From Paramecium sonneborni (lineage: Eukaryota > Ciliophora > Oligohymenophorea > Peniculida > Parameciidae), in the NCBI GenBank assembly GCA_905182985.1, contig CAJJDN010000043.1, positions 162,112 to 226,111 on the forward strand: a stretch of 64,000 nucleotides of DNA. Reading direction: 5' to 3'. The notes under the pieces are model-generated. The model searched no databases. It saw only the letters and a list, made by a program, of their open reading frames with translations, and was not told where the DNA came from. Positions 51,201-63,366 of this stretch are shown here, piece by piece. A program made the translations under genes and the position numbers. How positions within the stretch are numbered: position 1 is the stretch's first letter; each line of letters begins with the position of its first letter.

Positions 51201-53662
51201 ATTATTAACACCACCTTCTAAATGTTATTCAACTAATATAACCTATCTATGGGGAGGCATAAATGATCAAAATTTATTTAACAATATTTAAATATAAATG
51301 TATGATGAAAAATAATAAGTATTTGGAGATGCCTCTTTGAGTAACTTAGGTAAAATAGATCAAAATTACTTTGATACAGCTGATCTAAGAACAAATATTG
51401 GTTGGTATTATTTAACATCAAATACAAATAATAATTTCTAATATTACATGTTTATTAATACTATTTTCAGAGAAGGTCCTTTAGTCATGCTTAATTAAAT
51501 GAATTAAGCTATACTCAAATAATTAAAGGGTGATGATTATGCTATTACAGTAACGAATTCTCCACTAAAAAGAACATTTGAAGAATTGTAAACTTAAAAT
51601 ACAATATCTGGGTTTTTGGCAGCTTTAGTATTTTCTATGGGTATGGCATTCATCCCTGCCTCAATCATATCATATATTGTAAAAGAGAGAGAAATCAATT
51701 TAAAACATCAGCAATTAGTTTCTGGAGTTTCTGTCAAAGCTTATTGGTTTAGTAATTGGTTGATGGATGTTGGTAAACACATTGTACCTTCTGTGGTTTG
51801 TTGTTTATTGATTCTTGCATTTGATATTAATGCAATGATTGAAGATGAAAATTATGGGTTTTCTTGGCTCATTTTCTTTTTATATGGTTGGGCAATTATA
51901 CCATTTTGCTATTTATTTAGTTTTGTTTTTAGATAACAAGGTAATGCTATGCTTATAAGTTTCTTTTTACATTTAGTTGTTGGATCAATCATAAGTTTAG
52001 TAGTTTATATTCTGAGATTGATTTCCTCAACTAGAGATATTGCAAAAATATTATAATGGATCTTTAGATTTATACCATCATTTTCTTTTGCTTATGGAAT
52101 AGTCAATTCATGCTCAAAAGCTACTTATAAAGTCCTTGAAGGATGGACTGAAACTAAAAGTACATATGATATTGAGGTTGGAGGTGCAGATCTTATATTC
52201 TTAGCATTTACTGGTGTTTTATATGTCATTTTAGTTTTCATTATTGAATATTTTGAAGATAATGGTTAATTATAAAAATTAGGATCAAGTGAATAAAGCA
52301 TTCCTTATATTTAAAAACCTTTAGATGATGATGTTGCTAGAGAAAATTAACTTTGTGAAACCTACCAACCTAATGAAAAAGCTATTCTTGTTAAAAAACT
52401 AAGAAAAGTTTTTATGTTAGGAGAAGGAAAACATAAAGTGGCTGTTGATTAAGTTTCATTTGCTATTGATTAAGGAGAAGTATTTGGTTTACTTGGAGTT
52501 AATGGAGCTGGTAAAACTACTACTTTTAAAATATTATCAGGAGAATTAAAACCTACATATGGAGAAGCATATATAGCTGGAAAAAGTGTTATTGATGATT
52601 TAGAAGCAGCAAGAGTTAATATTGGTTATTGTCCATAATTTGATGCTTTATTAGATAATATAACTGTTAGGGAACATATTGAATTATTTTCTGATATCAA
52701 AGGAATTCCTTATTTCAAAAAAGAAGATTTGGTTGAAAAAAAACTGGCAGAAATGGATTTGAAGAGATTTGAAAATATTTAAGCTGGACAATTATCTGGA
52801 GGAAATAAAAGAAAGTTATCTGTTGCTATTGCAATGATAGGAAATCCTCCTATTGTATTTTTAGATGAACCATCTACTGGTATGGATCCTGAAGCTAGAA
52901 GGTTTATGTGGAATGTTATTTCAAGAATTGCTACTTAAAGAAAATAAAGTACAATTATTCTTACAACTCATTCAATGGAAGAAGCTGAAGCATTATCTAC
53001 TAAAATTGCTATTTAAGTTAATGGTAATTTAAGATGCTTAGGATCAGTATAGCATATCAAAAATAAATTTGGAAAAGGTTATGAAATTGAAACCAAATTA
53101 GAAAAACCAACCTCTAATGAAATCAATGGATTGTTATCTAAAATGTAATTACCTCCAAGTTCTAGATTAGATTAATAAAAATCAATAGAAATTCTAACAT
53201 TATTAGGATAATAAAATTTAGAATAAGAAATTAACATGAGAGGTGCTGGCTCACATATTTATAATGATTTAAGAAAACCAAATGGTCTCGCCATTGAAAC
53301 TTTAGCAGAATTTATTATTGTTGAAGGAATGGGTCGAGTTCTTATGGATTTCATTGTTAAATCTTATGGATAATTTGAAATTATTGAACACTTTTAAACA
53401 TTTTATAGATTCAGACTTATGGGATCAGTAACTGTAGGAGGTTTATTTGAAGGCTTTGAAAAAAATGTAATTATTATTTTCTATTTTTTAGAAAAAAGCA
53501 TTAAGAATTTCTCAATATTCCATTAAACAAGCTTCAATTGAATAAATCTTTAACAACTTTGCTATCTAGGATCATTTAGAAAACTAATAATAGTAAAATC
53601 AATAAGTTATCTAAATTTAAATTCCTCCTAACCAATAAGAAATGTAGAATCTAAGAAAATGA
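48234..53662 (+). CDS. Full-size ABCA-type ABC transporter, intact copy
   Basis: About 1,700 residues with at least five small introns, including 22 nt after the first helix and 20 and 22 nt near 48632-48785. Order: first helix ([17 protein letters not shown]), large extracytosolic loop, six-helix bundle ([19 protein letters not shown]), NBD1, second long loop, second helix bundle, NBD2, and a Gln-rich tail. NBD1 has [23 protein letters not shown] and [15 protein letters not shown]2 has [22 protein letters not shown] and [12 protein letters not shown]. All catalytic motifs are intact. The arrangement with long loops after helices 1 and 7 is that of subfamily A, whose members move lipids. The cargo here is unknown. 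An intron also lies near 53469-53490. Confidence 0.93.
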
Positions 53663-53721
53663 TTAATTTAAATTAAAAAATAATTGTTATAATTTATTAA
53701 ATAAAAAGCTTAAAATTCAAA

Positions 53722-56700
53722 TCAATGGGTTTTCAAAATTTGTATCAGCATTTTATAATAGATTAAATAATTTAATATATTTTGCACAATCCCATTTTGT
53801 TTAAAAGTAAAATAGATAATCTTAATCTGCTTTTTTAGAATTTCCTTCTAAATTCATTATTTATAAATCCATAACTTTCAAACCTTCATTAATTTCATCT
53901 TAATGTTCCTAAAATTCTTATCTTTGTTCTTCTGTCATATTTGTATTAGCAGCCTGCTGTTACATAGAACATGTAGATTCTCGAATCTTTTGTAATATAA
54001 ATATACTTTATTACTTATTATCCTTATACATGTAAATGAATCTTATAATTCTTCTGAGTAACTTAAGTCTACAAAAAGTCTTAATTAACTTAAACACCAA
54101 CAATTTCAAGAACAATAAAATAAGTATTATAAACTAATAACAAACAATTTTTGAATCTTGTATAACCTTCAAGCTTTTTAAAATCAATTATTGTTTCATG
54201 AATAGGAATTTAATTAACAAAAGGGTTATAAATATCTCTGTATGTAAATAAATGTAACATAACCATTTAAGCAACCCAGGCTTTGATACCATTGTTAACA
54301 GTTTCAGATAATTTAGCGGAATCAAATCTTTAACATAAATTACCAAATAATTATTTTAAGCTCTGTCCTTTTTAGATAAATAGTATTCCCAATATTTAAG
54401 CTAGATTAACAAATAAGTAATATTATTATTTCTATAAGGAATCCTCGCTTTAAAATAAACTTTGCATAGATTACAATTTCTTATCTAATTTTTACATACA
54501 TTAGGTTAATTCATCAAAAAAGTTCTAAGCCCCAATTTATTTATAAATTTTTCTTATAGCTGAAAAAATTTATGTATATTCATCCAAACGAATTTCAACT
54601 ACACACATTAACATTTATTTAAATACTATTTAAAGAGTTTTGAAAATACTATTGATTAATTTCAACTATTCCAATAATTACCTAAAAAAATTTAATATAT
54701 TGATAATACTTTTTATTTAATGATTGAATGATTTCTTTAAAGTCACTCACAATTATTTATATAGTTTTATTAATTAAATAACATGTTTCCATATATTCTT
54801 CTGGTTTTGGGGCAGAGAATAAAGGTTTTTTTTTTAATTATTTTTATTTAACATCAATTTCTTTTATTTATTTTTTTATGACTGTTAACTTTGGTTCTAA
54901 AACAGCAGGAAGTTCATTACTTTATCTAAGTTGTTTAATGATTTCTTCTTATACAAATTTTAGAAAATTAAAGGAATTATCACTATTAAAAAAGAATATC
55001 ATATGTCTTCCAATTAATCGATAGATTTTAAATAATTTAATTGAGACACATGAATTGTACCAATCTGATGCAGCACACAATTTAATATATCCAATTAATT
55101 TTTCTTTTTATTAAATTTCAGTTAAAGCATTGCATAATATTGATGCTTCTGGAGCAAATATTATTGAAATGTAACAAGAATAAAGAAAGGCACTGGTAAT
55201 TAATGCAATTTTAGTTTTGTGACTACGAGAAAGTGACATATATTCATAAAATTATTATTATTATTCCTCACCAAAAGATTTAAGATCAACCATACTATTA
55301 GCCAAAATCTTCTTCTATTAAACAACTTCAAAAAATTATGATGAAAATCTTGAAATATTTAAATCTTAATTTTAAGGATATCCAACCAATTTACTAACAA
55401 TTGCATGTTTACTTAAACTTGAAGTTACAACTTTAGACTAATATTCATTACCTTCTTGTTGATATATTGAATCTAAAGAAATCGTTTTTTCTTCTAAATC
55501 TAAATGTACATTTTGAATTAATGGCTATAAACAAGCAAGTAGTCTGTCTACTCCATTTTAAGATGAAAATATAGTATGTTAGACTTCAAAAGCACTTATT
55601 AAATCATCAATATAATCTAAATTTTTATAATTAGGAAATTTTTAGATTTTCCAATTATCCCATTGTTCCTAACATTGTTAATGTAAATTTCTTTTGTAGT
55701 GACTTAAAATATCATCTGCAGATTAACTATTATCATAATCATATTCTTCAGCAATAGTAACTCTTGGTCCCTTATGTTTCTTAGATTACATTAAATCTTT
55801 TTAAGCTTAAATCTCTTTTTCTATTTCTGCTCTTGTTTTAGTTAATGATTAAATAGAACTATATTTTTAAAAGTTCAAAATGCTACTTATTTGCATCAAA
55901 ACTCTAAAGAAATTTAAATGAGTTATATTTATCCCAAAATCAGCTAAATTATATAAATTCTTCATTACATTCAATAGATTGAAATAATGGTTAGACAACA
56001 AGACAAATTGATTCTATAGATAAAGGTGTTTTAACATCTGTTCCTAACTAATCTTCTAATCTTAAGGCTTCACCAATTTCAAAGAGAGCTTTTTAATTAA
56101 AGAAATTATTTCTTAGTTATTAAGAATAAAGATATTGACTCAACAAATAAACACAAGAAGCACTTAAAGCTATTTTTTATCTTGTTTAGTTTTCATCTCC
56201 TCTAGTATCTCTACTCATATTTGTTCGCAAACTAATTTAACTATTTTTTCTTACATTTTATAAGAAACTACGCATAAATTTTAAGAAGATGTATTTTATC
56301 TGAATTGATAAGAAACTGGATTTGTATTTGATGAAACTATATTACAAAATATCATTAACAAACAAGAAATTTCCTAAAATTACTTAATTATCGTACTTCT
56401 TCTCCTTATCCATCTGATAATAATTATTAAAGTTTCTCTAAAATCTTTTGCATATTTTTTAAATCCTCAAATTCCCATTTACGACTTGGAATATTTGATA
56501 ATAAATATGTTGTAACAATTCTGATTTCTTCTACTGGTGCTTCTAAACAAGATAAAATTATAGATTTATAATTCCATTACTCTAAACTTTTCAATTTGTC
56601 TTAGAATTTTTAACAATCATTTGGATCTGAAGCTTTTTTCTAAATACATTCAAATACTTTTAATATTTAAAGTACAGCATATTATAATTCTAAAGTTGGC

Positions 56701-58320
56701 ATATTTGCAAGAGAATGTTCAGCAGATATTTAAATATTTCCATATACTCTAGCCATTAAAATAAAGTCACTATATAAATTCTTTTATAATAATAACAAAG
56801 TTGTATTAAAATTTTCAGTATTTGCAATTATTGAACCTAAATAAAGAGTACAAACTTGACTCTCTAATATTGTTACTAAAAATTAGCAAAGACTTCCATA
56901 AATATATGGGTCTAATTTCTTTATGGTTAATAATTTTAAGACTTAGAAAAAAATTATTTTTTCTTCTTTTTTTTCTGCCTTAGGCTTTTCATTTTAACTA
57001 GCCAGAAGTTCCTTTTCTTTTTTTTTATTTTAATCATTAAGTTCTTAATCTGATTATATTTTAGTATAAGATGGATTATCTACTAAAATTTTACCATATG
57101 CTCTAATTAGTGAACCTAATTTCTTATTCATTATTTAACATTACTCTTAAGTTTTAACAGCTTCAGAATTAGCAAAATGATACCTATCAGATTCTAATTC
57201 ATCAATCATCTTACTAATTTCTTTTGAAATTTTTTCTGAATATTATTCTTTTAAGTTAGGATTAGATTTTTTGAGAAATCTATTTAAGGAGCTGATCATC
57301 TCAAAAACAAATACTATAATTTTATTTTTTGTAAAAATTTCATCTGGTTTTGCCTTCTTTGCTTTATTTTCTTCGGGTTTTTCCTTTTTTGCTGTAGTTT
57401 CATCTGGTTTTGTCTTTTTTCCTACATTTTCATCTGGTTTTGCCTTTTTTCCTTAATCAAAACAAAAACTTAGAATATCCATTACTCCATCCATAGTGAT
57501 AAATTCTTCTAATTAAGTTGCAAAAGATTCAGCAACAAAACACTTACTCATCAATTGTAAAGTGCATTCTACTGATTAATCAATTTTTGATTTATCATCC
57601 TTAAAAATTGCAAAAATTTATTCAAGCCATCTACCAAATAGAATACATTATTAATCTGTCATCCAATCACCTAATTTAATTTCTGATGCAAAATCAGTCA
57701 AACCTTTAAGTAAACAAATAGGAATTGTAAGAAAACTTTTTTATTCTAAATTTGTTAAGATATTCTTTTATATAGTTTTTTTTAGCAATTATTTCAAATC
57801 AGGATTGTTTTTATATAGAATTTTTAAAGTTTTTAAACAAGACTCACAAAGAGTTTCGTCTTCAGGTTCATTTATTGTTACTAAATTTGTTAAAGCCATA
57901 ATGATAATCTTTTGAACAGGTTTTTAATTTTCTACTAGTAAGGTGCAATTAGACAAGAATTAATTGATCTTTTCATGAATTTGATTTTTTTAGAACCTAT
58001 TATAAAAATATAATTTACTAAATTGTATTATTAAAATGTTTTGACCATTTAGAGGGATCTGATATAACATATGATATTTTAAGTATTAAATCTGTACAAA
58101 GAGTTGCTGATTTATTGGGATTATTGAGACATTATTCTGTTAAATGAATAAATAAATCCAGATATTTTACATCTTAATTCTCTTATCCTACTTAATCAAA
58201 AACAGAAACATTCATTTCTCTTGGATCTTCTTATAATACATCTTTAATTATTTCAACATTCTTATTAGCTATGATCACATTTTTTATAGCTGAAGCTAAT
58301 TTAGAATCTCCAATTTTCAT
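53722..58320 (-). CDS. Very large alpha-helical (ARM/HEAT-like) protein, uncharacterised
   Basis: About 1,500 residues over several introns (for example 27 nt near 56337-56363). The sequence is a long series of helix pairs, such as LLVENQKPVQKIIIMALTNL, LCESCLKTLKILYKNNPDLK and LNRFLKKSNPNLKEQ, resembling armadillo/HEAT solenoids. A 30-bp tandem repeat (57331-57450) inserts a Lys-rich tract. Another charged coil (KTRAEIEKEIQAQKDLMQSK) lies near 55,820. Such solenoids act as protein scaffolds. No named family is recognised, and although the frame can be followed by splicing through the whole length, I cannot exclude that two genes are joined. Its stop lies 60 bp from the convergent ABCA stop. 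Confidence 0.65.
57331..57450 (-). repeat. Four-unit 30-bp coding minisatellite
   Basis: Copies start at about 57341, 57371, 57401 and 57431, exactly 30 bp apart, each with catctggtttt or a close variant. On the minus strand each unit encodes ten residues of the form KxKPDExxxK (for example KAKPDENVGK, KTKPDETTAK, KEKPEENKAK). The period is a whole number of codons, so copy-number change would keep frame. Confidence 0.88.
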
Positions 58321-58358
58321 ACTTTATTATTTATATTTTTAAATATTAAAATGAATTA

Positions 58359-59485
58359 TCATTTTTTTTTTAATTCATTAACTTTTCTCTCTTAATCAAT
58401 GGTCTCTTCAAGAACTATCTAATCATCCTTTGTTACTATCCAATCATAATTTTTATAATAATAATGATATGGTACTCCTGGAGGATGTAATATATAACTT
58501 GCTTACATATATGTCAACACAGTGTCACCCCCTTAAATAAAAATGATTTATACTAGTTCCATAGACAAGAGTATAAATTTATGATTGATTTATCATAGAT
58601 TCAGCAGTAACTCTAAGATATGCTGACCCTGCATAAGAATGGACATCAAATCCACTTATTCCTTGAGCCAAAATATTATAAGCTGGTTCTAAGGAATAAA
58701 TTGAGGGAACTAGTCTAGAAAACTTTTATGCACGAATAGTTTGTCTATTTGAATTATCAAGGAATTGATTATAAGTAGAATAATAAGCACCAACAGATCC
58801 TGCTAAAGTCAAGTAATTATTTGAAATAAAATAAGCAACAAAGAGAGATCTCACATGACAATAATCTCTAGTTTGAAATCTGACATCCATACTATTTGCA
58901 GTAGGTGTACCCATTTAAATTCTAACACTAGTATATAAAGAATTAAAGATTTCAAAATCTGCTCCTACAATAAATGCTGTAACTTTTGGTGCTGGATATC
59001 GCGGATAATATGATATCATAAAATCTTATGATCTAGCTCCAAATCCTTAGCTCAATTAATTTAAATCTTCAACTTGATAATGAACATATTAAATTTCAAC
59101 TGAATCATCAACAAGAGCCACCCATCTAACTTTTAGTATTGGGATGATTGCTGGACCCCATATTACATAATTTATATTAAACCCAAATAAAGTTACATCA
59201 GAAACGTATGTTTAATAATTAATATTTCTTCCTCTACTCCATTAAATCTCTTCATGCATCAATAGTACTTATGGAGAACTTAAATATTATAGAATGCAAA
59301 CAATACACACTAAATCTTCTTGCAAAAATCACTTGACTTTAAAATCTCATTGGATAAGTTGGAAATAAAAATTGATCTTATTTTAATATGCTATTATCTA
59401 TTCCTGTTTACCATTCAGCATAATATTCAAATCCATAATAAGCTTATGAAATTGTAACACTCAGTATTACAATTAAATAAAACAT
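58359..59485 (-). CDS. Secreted H-type-lectin-like protein
   Basis: Two introns (28 nt near 59240-59267, 22 nt near 58540-58561) give exactly 359 codons; the second removes a TGA frame. A signal peptide (MFYLIVILSVTISQAYYG) is followed by a segment that fits an H-type lectin fold: FQSQVIFARRF, PQVLLMHEEIQW, YVSDVTLFGFNINYV and ILKVRWVALVDD. A second, cysteine-poor half (FVAYFISNNYLTLAGSVGAY) completes the protein, and the last 30 residues are charged (DDQIVLEETIDQE). H-type lectins bind N-acetylgalactosamine in other organisms. The same layout is common among Paramecium secreted proteins, as I recall it. Sugar specificity cannot be read from sequence. Confidence 0.75.
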
Positions 59486-59653
59486 TAAAAATAATTAAAT
59501 ATAACAAAAACGATATTATGAATAATTAAAATTTTTGACAATTAAAATTAATTCCATGCGATAAATATAACTTATATTATATATTCATATCTCGATTTAA
59601 TTAGTATATAAAATATGCATAGATAATTAAAATAGCAAAAAAACATTTATATA

Positions 59654-60877
59654 TCATTTCAATTTTATTAAAGAATCTAAAGTTTTTTATTTAATTGTAT
59701 CTTCAGCTCTTTTTGAACTTCTGCTTCTTTACTAATATTCGCTATAATCTGAGAATATATTTATAATATAATTACCTTTTGGTCTTTGAATTACACTATT
59801 ATTTTAAGAACTATTCTTTGAATAAACCTTTTCTATCTTTTTTCTTTCTTATTGAGAAATACTTTACATAATATCATTAATAGATGATAAAGAATTATGT
59901 TTACTTCTCATTAGTTAGCCATAGATCTTATTAAAATCTCTCTATTAAAGTGATTTGATCATCTCAGATTTTTTTTGTTTATTAGCATTCCCTAAAATGC
60001 TATAGTAATTCACTTTTTATGATTATTAAGTCGGAATACCTACATCACTCAATTCTAATTATTCTTTTGTTATTGGATTAAGATTTTATTTATGTTCAGA
60101 ATAGGAATTTTATTATCTTTACTCTAAAAATAATCTTTAATTTTCACATTTTTAATTTTGATTTGAAGATGAACTTGCTTATTTATAAATCAAATTTTAA
60201 AGGTATTCTCTTTAGTTTATTTCAAGTGATTTTCTTTTACTCTCTTTCTCAAGTTAATTAATCGTTTATTTTAACTATAATATTTCCTATTATAAAAACT
60301 GTTCTCTTTCATTTAATTCTTAATTTTCTCTCTTTAATTTCTATTTAATTATATAATATATGTACACTAATGTTATTTTTAGTTGTTTGAAGTAATTCTT
60401 GACGAATTTCTTCACTTTCATCTAATTTACTTTATATAGATTCAGCATAAAGTTTTAACTATTGTTCAATCTAGTTATCAATTAATAATATACACTTATA
60501 TGTTTTCGAATTTCTTATTCATACTTAATTAAAGTTTCTTCTAATTTTTCATATTCTTCTTCATCTTTTGAAAATCTTGTTTAAGTAGTGTCATTATGTT
60601 TTTCTAATTTCCTTTTAATAGTATAAATATATTTTACTTACTAAATTTTCTTTTCAATTTTCAACATCATTTTTGTAAAGATCACCTTAATAATTCCAAC
60701 TAAATAAGTTAAACTTTCATAATCTTTCAGTTCAGATTCAATTTAATTTAACTCTTCTTTTGTCTCTATATGTTTTTCTACATAGACTAAGATTCTTTCA
60801 AGTAGATCTTTTAAGTTGCTTTCTAATTCTCTATCACTTGTTGTAAAACTATTCAAACTAGTTGTAGTTTAATCCAT
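59654..60877 (-). CDS. Uncharacterised coiled-coil protein
   Basis: Several introns (23 nt near 60479-60501, 27 nt near 60348-60374) are removed to give a long charged helix: ELESNLKDLLERILVYVEKH, EEEYEKLEETLIKYEQEIRK, QQLKLYAESIQSKLDESEEI and so on. The C-terminus is basic and Ser-rich (YQQRSRSSKRAEDTIKQ). The start at 60877 is the first clear ATG, but the frame upstream (to about 61,010) is also open and protein-like (ESKHKCEKEFKDYKQKL), so an extra 5' exon is likely. Coiled coils of this kind are common in the ciliate cortex; no family is recognised. Confidence 0.62.
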
Positions 60878-61234
60878 AAAAATTAAATATATAATTCCTG
60901 AATAAATTTCATATATCACAAACTTACTTTCAATCTAAATATTTCTTAATTTTTGCTTATAATCTTTAAATTCTTTTTCACATTTGTGTTTTGACTCATT
61001 ACGTCGTTTTAAATTTTATCATGTCTATAAAGGATAAAAAGTATAAGTCAAATTACCAAAATTTTAATATAGATGTGTATGAAATTAAAATAAACTCTTT
61101 AAAATTATATAATTAATTTATATATATACATATATTTAATTATATATATATATTTATATAAATTTCCAATAAAGATACATAAGTGCAAGGTCTTTAAATA
61201 ATATTAATCCCTAATTTAAATATGATAGATATAT
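60878..61234. other. Short intergenic stretch with a likely missing 5' exon and an AT microsatellite
   Basis: At 60915-61010 a minus-strand frame continues the coiled-coil gene style but has no start codon in frame. From about 61120 to 61160 the DNA is nearly pure TA repeats. Nothing else is seen. Confidence 0.45.
61120..61160. repeat. TA-rich microsatellite
   Basis: About 40 bases made almost only of alternating T and A, interrupted once by a C. It lies between two minus-strand genes. Confidence 0.8.
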
Positions 61235-61879
61235 TCACTATTACAAAGTTGTCTTATTTGTTGTCTTTTGACAATTGCTCTCTTACGTAATTGGTTGTTT
61301 ATTTCTAAATTTTTTGGATGAGAGAGTTTTGAAATTTTAACAATTTTCTAGGACATTAGTAATCTGTTAAGCTAAATCAACGAATGAAACAATTAACATA
61401 GGAAAAGCCTCCTAAAAATCTTAATCATCTTTCAGTTCAGTTAAAATAATGGTTGATATTTTTTACATAATTTATGTAAATGTTATGGCGAATTTCTCAT
61501 CATGATGTATTAAATAATAATCACTTTCTTCGACCCTTTTAATTATTTATTATTCTCTCATTATTCTTTTGATACTATTCTGTATAAGAATATTTATATT
61601 AGATCTCTAAATAATACAATTGTTCAACTAATCCCTTGTATGTTGTGGTAAATGATCCAAACTTCCAACTAATCCTAAAAAATCTGTAAATTTTTTGTAT
61701 AAAATTAGAAGATCCTTAACAGATTCTCCACTTTCACTTCTTTATTCAGGAGGTCTGGATGATGATTAACTTTGAGGAATCGATTACACTTTCAAATATG
61801 GTTAATCAACTATATTTAATTCCTATTATTATAGTTTCTATTTAGCCTATGATTTTGTTCCAGAGCATGCTCCCCCCAT
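61235..61879 (-). CDS. Uncharacterised protein with an N-myristoylation/palmitoylation signal
   Basis: An intron-free frame of exactly 215 codons starting MGGACSGTKSQAKQ. Gly2 followed by small residues, Cys5 and Ser6, with basic residues after, is a classic signal for N-myristoylation plus palmitoylation, so the protein is probably bound to the inner face of a membrane or the ciliary membrane. The body is helical (DLLILYKKFTDFLGLVGS, then IILTELKDDQDFQEAF). The C-terminus is basic and polar. No family is recognised. In the middle (about 61,590) an alternative frame also looks protein-like, so an intron there cannot be ruled out. Confidence 0.62.
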
Positions 61880-63366
61880 ACTTGAAGACTCAAGGTAATA
61901 ACTTAATTAAAATACTAAAAAATTTATAAAACTTAATTGATCACTTTTTCTATTGAATTATCTAATCTAATGTTCAATTATTAAATATTACCTTAACAAT
62001 TTTAGTATAGAATTATTTTTTTTTCAAAATACTTCTCTATTTATTCTCAAAAACATGTAGACTAACCTTTCAGATTAAATTAATTCATTCAAGTAATCGA
62101 ATAACCTAATAGTTGAAATATTTTACAATGATAATTTGTAATATATATAAATTTTATAGACTCTGAATATGTAACACACTTTTTATATAGTATTTATTTA
62201 TTTTTTTTGTAAAATTCCTTTTCTCATTTTCAGACGATAAATACTGACTATTACTTATCTATACACATCCAAAGTTTATGTGAGTTCCGCTTTTTAAAAT
62301 TATTGACTTTTTAATAAAAAACTTATCTTCCCTTTATTTATAAACTTAAATTAAAAGGATTTATTTAAATTATTTCAAGATCTTCTTAAAGAATTAACTA
62401 ATTATTTTCTTATTCAATTAAAGTATATTTAAAGTAAATACCCTTTATGAAAACAAATAAATTTAGCCCTAATAGAATTCAAATAACCATTGAATGTAAT
62501 TAAAAGAATTCTCTTATTATAATTTATTATAAATACTTATAGGAATTTGCAATATAAACTTTATCAATAATAGTTTTTTCAAACATCCATATCTTAAAAC
62601 TACTTAATCCTATATGGTAATATAAATTTTAATTATTTAATCTTTTCTTTAAGTTAATCAACTAATTTATTTTTAAAAGAAAAATATATGATCATCTCTC
62701 ATTTTCAAATTAATTTAGTATTTAGAATTACATTATTCTGATAGCTTTAAAAGATTTTAAAATTCTTTTTAATTAAATAAGTTAGGTATATCCTACATAT
62801 TGATTCATTGTAATTAAAGTCTCTAAGTTTGATTCAAGCATACATGTAATATAATTAAACAAATAATGAAGAAAATAGATTGAAATTGAAGGAATATGTA
62901 AAATAGTTGATAATGTTTGTTCATTTTAATTTGTACAAATTCTCAAATGTCTAAAATATCATTTATAATCATTAAGCTAAGTCGTAGAAATATGAAAGAA
63001 AGAGCAAATTAAAATTTAAACATTTTTTTAAATTAGGGAGATTAGTTTGTTAAATATCTATAAGTAATTTGTTAAATTTATTATTATATTTATTTCTAAT
63101 AATTTTTGGAGTAGTAAATAAGATTGGAAAATATTTTGATTTTTTACATTTAAGAATTTATAGTATATATTTACTAATTTAATATTATGATAACTTTTTC
63201 CAAGTTTAAACCTTTAGTTATCATTATTATTATTTTTGGTTTGCTAAATATCAAATATGGATGTTTTTAGTATAAATAAAAAAGAATAATACTTGAACTT
63301 ATTTAACTTAGATCTTAATTTTATATAAAGAATTGTAATTAATTAATTCTGTTAACAATTTCAAAT
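61880..63366. other. Longest gene-free stretch in the window
   Basis: About 1.5 kb of very AT-rich DNA between divergent genes. Frames on both strands are broken by TGA or are Ile/Phe/Lys runs without pattern. No tRNA, array or long repeat was noticed. In a genome this compact, such a gap could hold a decayed gene or an RNA gene. Confidence 0.5.

Noticed and set aside
57271..57456. Plus-strand Ser/Gly/Phe-rich repeat protein
   Set aside because: It is the antisense reading of the 30-bp coding repeat in the minus-strand solenoid gene.
61120..61160. TA repeat as a telomere-addition or IES boundary signal
   Set aside because: No C4A2/C3A3-type telomeric repeat is present, and TA is far too common here to be informative.
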